From: Sediminibacterium salmoneum NBRC 103935
GTDB taxonomy: Bacteria; Bacteroidota; Bacteroidia; Chitinophagales; Chitinophagaceae
Length of the DNA: 64,000 bases
Assembly: GCF_000511175.1 (NCBI RefSeq)
Contig: NZ_KI866530.1
Location: 792,031 to 856,030, forward strand
Direction of reading: 5' to 3'
Shown here piece by piece: positions 10,922 through 18,851 of this stretch. The position numbers were made by a program, and so were the translations under genes. Under the pieces are notes generated by a model that did no database searches, was not told the origin of the DNA, and was given only the letters and a program-made list of their open reading frames with translations. Every line of letters begins with the position of its first letter. Position 1 is the stretch's first letter.

Positions 10922-11560
10922 TTTTACAAGCCAGTAAATGCCCAAACAGAGGAGTAGACTAATGAATGCAACCAACGGAAATTGTAATCGATTCCATTGG
11001 GCTTCCAATGCTTGTTCCTTTGCAGCTGAATCTATCTTTTTTATTTGATCCGGATTGGTAAAGCACTGTTTTAATATTTGTAAAAACGGCTCAGATTCAC
11101 GATAGGGTAGAAAGGACAAACAATAAAGCTGTCTAACTAAAATATCATCCTGGTCTTCTTTAGTAGCTATTTGGATAGCAGGCAGTACATGCGGCATGCC
11201 GAATGCATAATTGAATTTCCATTTGATTCTGTCGTAATTCAGAAATCGAATATCTGCTTGTTTCATCTCTTTCTCAAAGGCAAAAAAATAATGCATGATT
11301 TCAGAGACCTGTAATAAAGCTGGTGCTATAACAGCATGATTTTTCTGAAGTGAAACACTGCGGTCGTATTGTTGTTTCGTTGAAGCATTACCTAATACTT
11401 CGTATGCTTTTTTAATTTGCTTGAATTGTTCCGTATGCAATGGATGCTGATTTTTATCAGGATGATACTGATGGGCCAGTTTTCGAAAGGCAGTTTTAAT
11501 TTCAGCAGCTGATGCACTGTTTTGTACTCTTAAAATAGCATACCAATTGGGTTCTGTCAT
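10919..11560 (-). CDS. J-domain protein with C-terminal membrane anchor
   Basis: DnaJ-like co-chaperone, 213 residues. The N-terminal J domain (residues 4-66) carries the essential HPD motif at 33-35 and KKAYEVLGNASTKQQYD. There is no Gly/Phe-rich linker, zinc-finger or DnaJ C-terminal domain, so it is a class III type and not DnaJ itself. The last 20 residues (VAFISLLLCLGIYWLVK) form one membrane segment, suggesting a tail-anchored protein that recruits DnaK to the inner membrane. The middle 120 residues are unrecognised. It starts 12 bases after the STAS gene stop, so they form one transcript. Confidence 0.85.
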   Translation of the reverse strand: MTEPNWYAILRVQNSASAAEIKTAFRKLAHQYHPDKNQHPLHTEQFKQIKKAYEVLGNASTKQQYDRSVSLQKNHAVIAPALLQVSEIMHYFFAFEKEMKQADIRFLNYDRIKWKFNYAFGMPHVLPAIQIATKEDQDDILVRQLYCLSFLPYRESEPFLQILKQCFTNPDQIKKIDSAAKEQALEAQWNRLQFPLVAFISLLLCLGIYWLVK

Positions 11561-11571
11561 TGCTTGCTAAT

Positions 11572-11985
11572 TTATGCAGGCTCCTCCGGATGATTTTCAA
11601 AACTGATATCATCGCTGTCTAATAATTCCCTTTCAATTTCTTCCATCTGAACAATATCCCATGCTTCAGATTCAGTAGGAGTGATATTCCATATTTCCAG
11701 AAGACCTTGCTGGTCAAGTGCCTGCTCCAGATTCTCATCTATATTGCAAACCACAAATGAGGCATTTTTTTCATAAAAAAGTTGTTGCACTTCAGTAAGA
11801 GATTCTGCCACTTCAGCATCTATCTGATTAACTCCGGATAAATTCAAAATCAGGTTCTTGGGTTGAGAATTCAGTACATTTCTGCAATTTTCCAGAAGTG
11901 TTTCTGACATATTTGCAGAAATATGGGTTGTTTCGGGGTTTAACACCGTGAATTTTTCCTTGGTATCAATTTTGACATTTAGCAT
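11572..11985 (-). CDS. STAS-domain protein
   Basis: A 137-residue protein with a STAS fold similar to anti-sigma-factor antagonists: a beta strand (EKFTVLNPE), a helix, the strand NLILNLSGVNQIDAEVAESLTEVQ where a phosphorylatable Ser is often found, and the strand SFVVCNI. The usual D-S-S/T phosphosite motif appears as IDAEVAES, so phospho-control is doubtful. The C-terminus is very acidic (EEIERELLDSDDISFE). No anti-sigma kinase is nearby. It is first in an operon with the membrane J-domain gene and is divergent from clpC with an 87-base gap. Confidence 0.75.
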   Translation of the reverse strand: MLNVKIDTKEKFTVLNPETTHISANMSETLLENCRNVLNSQPKNLILNLSGVNQIDAEVAESLTEVQQLFYEKNASFVVCNIDENLEQALDQQGLLEIWNITPTESEAWDIVQMEEIERELLDSDDISFENHPEEPA

Positions 11986-12072
11986 ATATGCGGCATATTA
12001 ACATTCTGTGTACAAATCCTGCACAACTTCACTCAAAAATATTCGTTATAATTGTATAAATCCAAATAAGAT

Positions 12073-14622
12073 ATGGATAATAATTTTTCAGCACAGGTTA
12101 AAGAGATCATTTCTTTCAGTAGGGAAGAGGCGCTCAGATTAGGAAATGACTTTATTGGAACCGAACATTTGTTACTCGGATTAATCAGGGACGGGGATAA
12201 TACAGCCATTAAAGTATTAAAACAACTGAATGTTGATCTCTACGAACTTCGAAAGGAAGTAGAATTGGCCGTAAAAGACAAAACCGGTAAAAATATTGCC
12301 AATATCAATAGTTTACCCTTAACCAAACAGGCAGAAAAAGTAATCAGGGTAACTGTTCTGGAGGCCAAAGCGTTAAAAAGTCCTTTGGTAGAAACAGAGC
12401 ACCTAATGCTTAGTATTCTTAAAAACAAGGAAAACATCGCTACTCAGATTCTGAATCAATTCGAAATAGACTACGATATATTCCGCAATGAGCTGGGTAT
12501 GGTCGGCAGTTCTAATCCATCCCCTAGAAGTGAATTTCCGGAAGATGGAGATGATGACTATGATGAAGAAAAAAAGGGTGGTTTTCAACCTTCAAAATCA
12601 GGTAAGCCGGCAGTAGGCGGGGCAAAAAGCAAAACCCCGGTATTGGATAATTTCGGAAGAGATATTACCAAGCTGGCAGAAGCAGGGAACCTGGATCCCA
12701 TTGTAGGCCGTGAAGCAGAAATAGAAAGAGTAAGTCAGATTTTAAGTCGTCGTAAGAAAAACAATCCTATTCTTATAGGTGAACCAGGGGTGGGTAAAAC
12801 TGCCATAGTAGAAGGGTTGGCTTTAAGAATTGTACAGCGCAAAGTTAGCAGGGTATTGTTCGACAAAAGAGTAATTTCCCTTGACCTGGCCGCGCTGGTT
12901 GCAGGTACAAAATACAGAGGCCAGTTCGAAGAAAGAATGAAAGCCATCATGAATGAATTAGAGAAAAACAGAGATGTGATTCTTTTCATTGATGAAATTC
13001 ATACCATTGTAGGTGCAGGTGGAGCCAGTGGTTCACTGGATGCTTCCAATATCTTTAAACCTGCATTGGCAAGAGGAGAATTGCAATGCATTGGTGCTTC
13101 TACACTGGATGAATACAGAATGTACATTGAGAAAGACGGTGCATTAGACAGACGTTTTCAGAAAGTTCTGATTGAACCACCTAGTGTAGATGAAACCATT
13201 CAGATTCTTAATAATATCAAATCTAAATACGAAGAGTTTCATAATGTGCACTATGGCGATGATGCCATTGATGCCTGCGTGAAACTGAGTGATCGGTACA
13301 TGACTGACCGACTGCTTCCAGACAAAGCCATTGATGTAATGGATGAAGTAGGGGCCAGGGTTCACTTGAAGAATATCAATGTACCAGAAACTATTGTTGC
13401 GCTGGAAAAGAAAATTGAGGAAGTAAAGCTGGAGAAAAATAAGGTAGTGAAAAGCCAGCGTTTTGAAGAAGCCGCTTCTTTAAGAGATACGGAAAAGAAA
13501 CTGGGAGAAGAGCTTGAAAGAGCTAAAGCGCAGTGGGAGGAAGAAAGCAAGAATAAAAGATATCCAATAACAGAAGAGCATATTGCTGAAGTTATTTCCA
13601 TGATGACAGGTATTCCTGTTAAAAGAATGGTGGAAGCAGAAACCGAGAAACTACGCCGCATGAACGATGATATGCGCGGCATGGTAATTGGTCAGGATGA
13701 AGCCATTCAAAAAGTAGTTCGTGCCATACAGCGCAACAGAGTTGGTTTAAAAGACCCGAAAAAGCCAATTGGTACCTTTATATTCCTGGGGCCAACCGGA
13801 GTTGGTAAGACCGAATTGGCGCGTTCTCTGGCGCGATATATGTTCGATTCTGAAGAATCATTAATCAGAATTGACATGAGTGAATACATGGAGAAATTTA
13901 CGGTTAGCCGTTTAATTGGTGCACCTCCCGGATATGTTGGATATGAAGAAGGAGGACAGTTAACAGAGAAAGTAAGAAGAAAGCCATATTCTGTTATTTT
14001 ATTGGATGAAATTGAAAAAGCGCATCCAGACATCTACAATATTCTTTTGCAGGTATTAGACGACGGTCAATTGACAGATGGATTGGGAAGAAAAGTAGAC
14101 TTTAAGAATACACTTATCATCATGACTTCTAATATTGGCGTTCGCCAGTTAAAAGAATTTGGCGATGGAGTTGGATTTGCAACTGCTACACGTATTCAGA
14201 ATGCCGAAGAGAACAGCAAAGCCGTAATTGAAAAAGCATTAAAGAAAACTTTCTCTCCTGAATTTCTTAACAGAATTGATGATGTGGTAGTATTTAATTC
14301 TTTAACCAAAGAAAACATTTTCAACATCATCGACATCCTAATGAAAGGGGTATCTAAACGTCTTCAGAATTTAGGATTTGAATTGGAATTAACTACTGCT
14401 GCCAAAGAGTTTATAGCAGACAAAGGATATGATGTTCAGTTTGGTGCAAGACCCTTACACAGAGCTATTCAGAAGTACCTTGAAGATCCGTTGGCAGAAG
14501 AGATTATGAAAATGTCTATCAAGCAAGGAGATGTATTAGTGGCCGATTTTAATACAGAAACCGCTTTACTGGAATTCACATTTAAATCGCGTCAGCCCGA
14601 AGAAGCCAACACGAATTCTTAG
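12073..14622 (+). CDS. clpC: ATP-dependent Clp protease ATP-binding subunit ClpC
   Basis: AAA+ unfoldase that feeds substrates to ClpP. At 849 residues it has the two N-terminal Clp repeats ([31 protein letters not shown]), a first AAA domain with Walker A GEPGVGKT near residue 236 and Walker [10 protein letters not shown], a UVR-like middle region ([17 protein letters not shown]) that marks ClpC rather than ClpA, and a second AAA domain with GPTGVGKT near residue 573 and [11 protein letters not shown]. The C-terminal domain is complete. An acidic Ser/Gly linker (residues 145-185) separates the N domain from AAA1. No mcsA/mcsB or ctsR is nearby. Confidence 0.96.
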   Translation: MDNNFSAQVKEIISFSREEALRLGNDFIGTEHLLLGLIRDGDNTAIKVLKQLNVDLYELRKEVELAVKDKTGKNIANINSLPLTKQAEKVIRVTVLEAKALKSPLVETEHLMLSILKNKENIATQILNQFEIDYDIFRNELGMVGSSNPSPRSEFPEDGDDDYDEEKKGGFQPSKSGKPAVGGAKSKTPVLDNFGRDITKLAEAGNLDPIVGREAEIERVSQILSRRKKNNPILIGEPGVGKTAIVEGLALRIVQRKVSRVLFDKRVISLDLAALVAGTKYRGQFEERMKAIMNELEKNRDVILFIDEIHTIVGAGGASGSLDASNIFKPALARGELQCIGASTLDEYRMYIEKDGALDRRFQKVLIEPPSVDETIQILNNIKSKYEEFHNVHYGDDAIDACVKLSDRYMTDRLLPDKAIDVMDEVGARVHLKNINVPETIVALEKKIEEVKLEKNKVVKSQRFEEAASLRDTEKKLGEELERAKAQWEEESKNKRYPITEEHIAEVISMMTGIPVKRMVEAETEKLRRMNDDMRGMVIGQDEAIQKVVRAIQRNRVGLKDPKKPIGTFIFLGPTGVGKTELARSLARYMFDSEESLIRIDMSEYMEKFTVSRLIGAPPGYVGYEEGGQLTEKVRRKPYSVILLDEIEKAHPDIYNILLQVLDDGQLTDGLGRKVDFKNTLIIMTSNIGVRQLKEFGDGVGFATATRIQNAEENSKAVIEKALKKTFSPEFLNRIDDVVVFNSLTKENIFNIIDILMKGVSKRLQNLGFELELTTAAKEFIADKGYDVQFGARPLHRAIQKYLEDPLAEEIMKMSIKQGDVLVADFNTETALLEFTFKSRQPEEANTNS

Positions 14623-14657
14623 CAGAAATAAAACTGGTTTAGTTCAGTTGTGATATA

Positions 14658-14697
14658 CAAAAAGCCCGATACCAATTATAGTACCGGGCTTTTTTAT
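14658..14697 (+). terminator. Rho-independent terminator of clpC
   Basis: The stem AAAGCCCGATAC / GTACCGGGCTTT with loop CAATTATA is followed by a T tract, about 35 bases after the clpC stop. Confidence 0.85.
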
Positions 14698-14754
14698 TTT
14701 AAAATTTTAGCATTGAGCTTCATCATGAAAAACATTGCAGCCAGGTAAAACAAA

Positions 14755-15321
14755 TTACCTGGAACTACCCCAACGATAACTGGCAATCCGAATGCCTGCA
14801 AGATCCAGCACCCGGTCTACAACTGTAGCCGCCACTTCTTCGATGGTTTTCGGCTTGCTGTAAAATGAGGGTGTAGCTGGGCAGATGATTCCACCCGCCA
14901 ACGTAATGGTTTCCATGTTTTTAATATGAATCAGGTTATAGGGGGTTTCCCTAGCTACCAGAATCAGTTTTCTTCTTTCTTTAAGAATAACATCTGCAGC
15001 CCTTGTAATTAAGTCGTCACTGATGCCTGCTGCTATTCTACCCATGGTGCCCATACTACAGGGAACAACAATCATGGTATTGTACTGCGCAGAACCGGAA
15101 GCAAAAGGGGCATAAAAGTCCTGCTTTCCATAAAATGTGAAAGAATAGTCAGCATAGGATTTGTCTCCGATTTCGGTTTCCCATACATCCTGCGCATTTT
15201 TACTCATAACAATACCTACTGCTTCGTATTGGTCCGGGTTGGCTGCCAACTTATCCAGTATACCTTTGGCATAGATGGATCCACTGGCACCGGTTATGGC
15301 TATGACTATTTTATGCTTCAT
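14755..15321 (-). CDS. ubiX: Flavin prenyltransferase UbiX
   Basis: Makes prenylated FMN, the cofactor of UbiD-type decarboxylases. The 188 residues match the family in length. Features include the N-terminal FMN-binding AITGASGSIYAKGILDKL, VVPCSMGTMGRIAAGISDDLITRAADV with the conserved Ser/Met residues, and LVARETPYNLIHIKNMETITLAGGIICPATPSFY. No ubiD is in the window, so the partner enzyme is elsewhere. It follows glgP on the same strand, but the glgP terminator lies between, so it is probably transcribed separately. Confidence 0.95.
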   Translation of the reverse strand: MKHKIVIAITGASGSIYAKGILDKLAANPDQYEAVGIVMSKNAQDVWETEIGDKSYADYSFTFYGKQDFYAPFASGSAQYNTMIVVPCSMGTMGRIAAGISDDLITRAADVILKERRKLILVARETPYNLIHIKNMETITLAGGIICPATPSFYSKPKTIEEVAATVVDRVLDLAGIRIASYRWGSSR

Positions 15322-15352
15322 ACTTACTTAACAAAGCTAGGGAGGAAAGGTT

Positions 15353-15387
15353 AAAAAAATACCCTCCTGTTTCGGGAGGGTATTTTG
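15353..15387 (-). terminator. Rho-independent terminator of glgP
   Basis: The perfect stem ATACCCTCC / GGAGGGTAT with a short loop is followed on the minus strand by a run of seven T. It is 18 bases after the phosphorylase stop and just upstream of ubiX. Confidence 0.85.
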
Positions 15388-15403
15388 CATGCATTAATTA
15401 AAT

Positions 15404-17056
15404 CTATTTATACATGATTTCATAGTACTCATGTGCCATTCTGTTACTATCGAACTGGAATCTTACATCACGCATACCATTCTTCATGATTTGTCTCCAG
15501 GTATCATGGTCTTCATAATACAATGGAATTATCTGTTGTTCCAGAATTTCGTATGCTTTATTAAGATCGTATTCATCCTGATCATGTGTGGTCATATTTT
15601 CATAATCGGCTTTAGGAACCACAAAACCATTATTGCCATGGTTTACGAATTCTGGTATCCATCCATCATCTGTAGAGAAGTTAACAGCTCCATTCATAGC
15701 TGCTGTCATACCACTGGTTCCGGATGCTTCTCTGGGCACTCTTGGATTGTTTAACCAAACATCTGCTGCTTGTTTCAAACGTTTACTTAGCGCCAGTTCG
15801 TAACCAATAACCACTGCCACATTCTTGTAGTTCTTACTTAAGTGTACCAGATTATTGAACTGCGAAATTGCAGGGTAATCAACCGGATAAGGTTTTCCTG
15901 CCCAGATAATCTGTACCGGATACTTAGTATTGCTCAGCATTTTCTCGAAGCGTTCCATGTCGTAGGTAAGCATATCTGCTCGCTTGTAGCCTGCAAATCT
16001 TCTTGCCCATACAATGGTTAATACCTTAGGATCAAATACTTTTCCAGTTTGATCGGCCACAATTTCAAATGCACGTTTTTTAAGGAAAGATTTACGATCA
16101 TCGTATACTTCATCATTACCTTCTTCCATGGCACGATACATTTGTTTGTCGGCCCAATAACGCCAGTTTTGTGCATTGGTAATGGATGTAATAGGACAAA
16201 TCCCTTCATGGTTCTTCCACATTTCACGGCTTACAACACCATGCAGAGCGGATACCCCGTTTGCTTTTCTGGCAAATCGAAGTGCAGCCAATGAATGATT
16301 AAACTGATCGTCGTGCGTCCCCGTTAATTTTCTAACTTCATCAATACTTAGTCCACAGAAATAACTCATTTTATGGCATAGGTATAAATCGTGCTTTTCG
16401 TTACCGGCTTCTTCAGGAGTATGGGTAGTAAATACCAGGTGCTCTTTTACTTTTTCAACGCTTTTGAATTTATTCAATAAATAAAAAGCAGAAGAAATAC
16501 CATGTGCTTCGTTCAGGTGATACACGTCAGGGTTGAAACCCAGCTCATCTATCAGTTTTGCTCCACCCACACCCAACAAAATAAATTGTGCAACCTTGGT
16601 TGCCACATTGGCATCATATAAGCGGTGTGTAATTGTCTGAGAAACATAATCGTTTTCAGGTAAATCTGTACTTAGTAAAAACAGGGGAGCACTGTTAAAG
16701 GTCTCCGGATTTAAATAATACGCTTTCACCCAAACCGGATGCTCGTGAATCAAAATCTGAAACTTAATTCCGGTATCTTCCAGAAAACTGTAAATCTTTT
16801 CCATGAAAGTAACCTGTAGGGTCTGGTCCTGGTTTCTGGCCTGATCATAATAGCCATATTTCCATAGTATACCCACTCCAATCATATTTTGACGCAATTC
16901 GTATGCGCTGCGTAAATGCGATCCAGCTAAATAACCCAATCCACCACTGTATATTTTTAAAGGCTGATGTATAGCGAACTCCATAGAGAAATACGCAGCT
17001 TTCTTAGCGTATTGCTCATTAATTTGATAAGGTACATGATAACTTCTAAAATTCAT
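15404..17056 (-). CDS. glgP: GT35-family alpha-glucan phosphorylase, short type, PLP lysine replaced
   Basis: Resembles the short alpha-glucan (glycogen/starch) phosphorylases that release glucose 1-phosphate from storage glucans. Visible motifs are AAYFSMEFAIHQPLKIYSGGLG, VYHLNEAHG, FTTHTPEEAGNE, RFAGYKRADM, QIIWAGKPYP and REASGTSGM-T-AAMNG. In studied phosphorylases the last motif is EASGTxNMK, its Lys forming the Schiff base with PLP; here that position is Thr451, read clearly from the bases. The enzyme may therefore not use PLP in the usual way, or may act as another transferase. At 550 residues it is short even for this subgroup. No glgB, glgA or glgC is nearby. Family is secure, activity is not. 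Confidence 0.85.
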   Translation of the reverse strand: MNFRSYHVPYQINEQYAKKAAYFSMEFAIHQPLKIYSGGLGYLAGSHLRSAYELRQNMIGVGILWKYGYYDQARNQDQTLQVTFMEKIYSFLEDTGIKFQILIHEHPVWVKAYYLNPETFNSAPLFLLSTDLPENDYVSQTITHRLYDANVATKVAQFILLGVGGAKLIDELGFNPDVYHLNEAHGISSAFYLLNKFKSVEKVKEHLVFTTHTPEEAGNEKHDLYLCHKMSYFCGLSIDEVRKLTGTHDDQFNHSLAALRFARKANGVSALHGVVSREMWKNHEGICPITSITNAQNWRYWADKQMYRAMEEGNDEVYDDRKSFLKKRAFEIVADQTGKVFDPKVLTIVWARRFAGYKRADMLTYDMERFEKMLSNTKYPVQIIWAGKPYPVDYPAISQFNNLVHLSKNYKNVAVVIGYELALSKRLKQAADVWLNNPRVPREASGTSGMTAAMNGAVNFSTDDGWIPEFVNHGNNGFVVPKADYENMTTHDQDEYDLNKAYEILEQQIIPLYYEDHDTWRQIMKNGMRDVRFQFDSNRMAHEYYEIMYK

Positions 17057-17137
17057 TGCTGCTTGTTTGGTTTATAATTGATAGGCAATATAAGGCTAAA
17101 AAACGATAATGTAAATTTTACACTAACTAACGTTTAT

Positions 17138-18088
17138 TTAGTTTTTCTTTTTAGGATCTTTTTTTCTGGTATATCGGTCATCAAAATAGCATTTGATACC
17201 ACGATGATTTCCGCAGCTTCCCTGTTCTTTAATTCTGAGTTGATTGGAGGTAAAAATAAAATCAATCAAACAAGGATCTCCATTCTTGGAATAGAGTCCT
17301 TCCATGGGTTTAGCTAATTTAAATTCTCCCTTCAGTTCACCTTTGCATGCGCCGTTCGATTTCTCAAATAAAATAAAGAAGAGATAATGATTTTCATCTT
17401 TACCATCTCTTACCGATACATAGTTGTTCTTGTCTTTGATATAATCTCCGCTTAGTTTATTTAATCTGGGTAATGTATCCAATGGATTTATAACCGCAGT
17501 TTTTGCAGGGTCTTCATTGGAATCATTAATAACTACCATAAAAAAACCAGCATCATTGTAAACCCAGCCGGCCCTTGAAAACAATAATTCATTATTGTTG
17601 CCCATTTTTTCCCTGCTGATTAAAAATGTGGGTTCTTTATTAATATTAAGAGACCTGTGATAACCCGACTCTTCTACATTATTTAATAATTCCTTGCTGC
17701 CCAGAAATTTGTTTTTATTGTCCGTAACAATTACTGCCAGCCTTTTTTTCTTTTTATTTTCTTTAATTACAAATAGTAAATAATTTTCTTTTTCCTTTTC
17801 AATGATTCCTACTGGAGACAGGGTATAAATTTTGGTTTTACCCATTATATTACTCAATGCCGTATCTGGGTAGAACTGCTGAAAGACCTCTTTTGCTATG
17901 CTAAGAGTATCCGCATTTTTATCCAGATTGGTATCTGATACACTATAGGGTAAGGAAAGGGGTTTAAACACACTCAGGAAATCCTTTTGGTCCACATTTG
18001 TTTTGCCGGATAAATCAATGGGGGCATCTGAACAGGAGCCCAGCAGGCAAATGCAACAGAGGATGATTAATTGATTACGCCACTTCAT
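17138..18088 (-). CDS. Lipoprotein of unknown function
   Basis: A 316-residue protein that I do not recognise. It has a lipoprotein signal peptide (LIILCCICLLGSCSD, Cys at the lipobox) and a Lys/Asn-rich mature part with many beta-prone segments. The C-terminus has several Cys residues (NGACKGEL, NGDPCLIDF, EQGSCGNHRGIKCYF) and a basic tail. It is divergent from mntR with 102 bases between starts, so the palindrome at 18161 could affect both genes. No repeats and no catalytic motif are obvious. Confidence 0.7.
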   Translation of the reverse strand: MKWRNQLIILCCICLLGSCSDAPIDLSGKTNVDQKDFLSVFKPLSLPYSVSDTNLDKNADTLSIAKEVFQQFYPDTALSNIMGKTKIYTLSPVGIIEKEKENYLLFVIKENKKKKRLAVIVTDNKNKFLGSKELLNNVEESGYHRSLNINKEPTFLISREKMGNNNELLFSRAGWVYNDAGFFMVVINDSNEDPAKTAVINPLDTLPRLNKLSGDYIKDKNNYVSVRDGKDENHYLFFILFEKSNGACKGELKGEFKLAKPMEGLYSKNGDPCLIDFIFTSNQLRIKEQGSCGNHRGIKCYFDDRYTRKKDPKKKN

Positions 18089-18139
18089 TCAGAGTATATT
18101 TTTATAAAAATAAGTGATTTGAAGTTTGCGGGGGAAAAG

Positions 18140-18171
18140 TTTGCAAGAAAACGGATCTTTTTTTAGATTTG
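18140..18171 (+). promoter_or_regulatory. Bacteroidota-type promoter of mntR-mntH
   Basis: A -33 TTTG (18140-18143) and a -7 TAGATTTG (18164-18171) are separated by 20 bases. This matches the TTTG-N19-22-TAnnTTTG consensus of the Bacteroidota housekeeping sigma factor. The start codon follows 20 bases downstream. Confidence 0.65.
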
Positions 18172-18178
18172 TCTAAAA
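18161..18178. promoter_or_regulatory. Perfect 7-4-7 palindrome over the -7 box, candidate MntR operator
   Basis: The sequence TTTTAGA-TTTG-TCTAAAA is a perfect inverted repeat that overlaps the -7 promoter element of the mntR gene. DtxR/MntR-type repressors bind AT-rich palindromes of about this size, and the position fits autorepression by blocking RNA polymerase. The operator role is inferred. Confidence 0.6.
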
Positions 18179-18190
18179 TAAAATTTAGGC

Positions 18191-18850
18191 ATGTCTTTAA
18201 CTTCTTCTGAAGAAAACTATATTAAAGCCATTTTTCAGCTTCAGGTGAAAGATGGGATGGTTAGCACCAATGAAGTAGCCGCAGTATTGCAAACATCTGC
18301 TGCTTCTGTAACAGATATGCTTAAGAAACTGAAGACCAAGAAATTGCTGGTGTATGAAAAATACAAGGGATTTAAACTAAATGGCGAGGGGAGAAAGCTG
18401 GCCTTAATGGTATTAAGAAAACATAGGTTATGGGAAACTTTTCTGGTAAAAATTTTGCATTTTAACTGGGATGAAGTACACGAAGTGGCAGAGCAATTGG
18501 AACATATTCAAAGTCAGCAGCTCATTGATCATCTGGATGATTTTTTAGGTAATCCGGCTTTTGATCCACATGGAGACCCCATTCCGGATGCTACTGGTAA
18601 AATGCCTTTTCAATCTCAGATGAATCTGAACAAATTTCCTTTTCAAATTAACGGAGAAGTAACTGCAGTAGGTAGTCAGTCGCCTGACATTCTTTCTTTG
18701 CTGGAACACAAAAAAATAACCATTGGTGCCCGAATAAAAGTTTTGCAGCGTTTTGCCTTTGACAACTCATTTGAAATCCAAATTAACAATAAAGAGCAGG
18801 CTCATATTAGTGCTCAGCTGGCTGAACAGATTTATGTAAAAAAATTATAG
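18191..18850 (+). CDS. mntR: DtxR/MntR-family metal-dependent repressor
   Basis: Metal-sensing transcriptional repressor of 219 residues. It has an N-terminal winged helix (SSEENYIKAIFQLQ, ASVTDMLKKLKTKKLLVYEKYKGFKL), a dimerisation and metal-binding domain with the conserved RKHRLWETFLV, EVHEVAEQLEHIQS and NPAFDPHGDPIP, and a C-terminal SH3/FeoA-like domain (VTAVGSQSPDILSLL to the end). The stop is separated from the mntH start by one base, so they form an operon. That linkage suggests manganese as the effector, although iron sensing cannot be excluded. It likely controls itself through the palindrome at 18161. Confidence 0.9.
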   Translation: MSLTSSEENYIKAIFQLQVKDGMVSTNEVAAVLQTSAASVTDMLKKLKTKKLLVYEKYKGFKLNGEGRKLALMVLRKHRLWETFLVKILHFNWDEVHEVAEQLEHIQSQQLIDHLDDFLGNPAFDPHGDPIPDATGKMPFQSQMNLNKFPFQINGEVTAVGSQSPDILSLLEHKKITIGARIKVLQRFAFDNSFEIQINNKEQAHISAQLAEQIYVKKL

Positions 18851-18851
18851 C

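Noticed and set aside
11572..14622. A stressosome or partner-switch system built on the STAS protein
   Set aside because: No anti-sigma kinase, phosphatase or sigma gene is near, and the usual phosphorylatable Ser motif is not clear.
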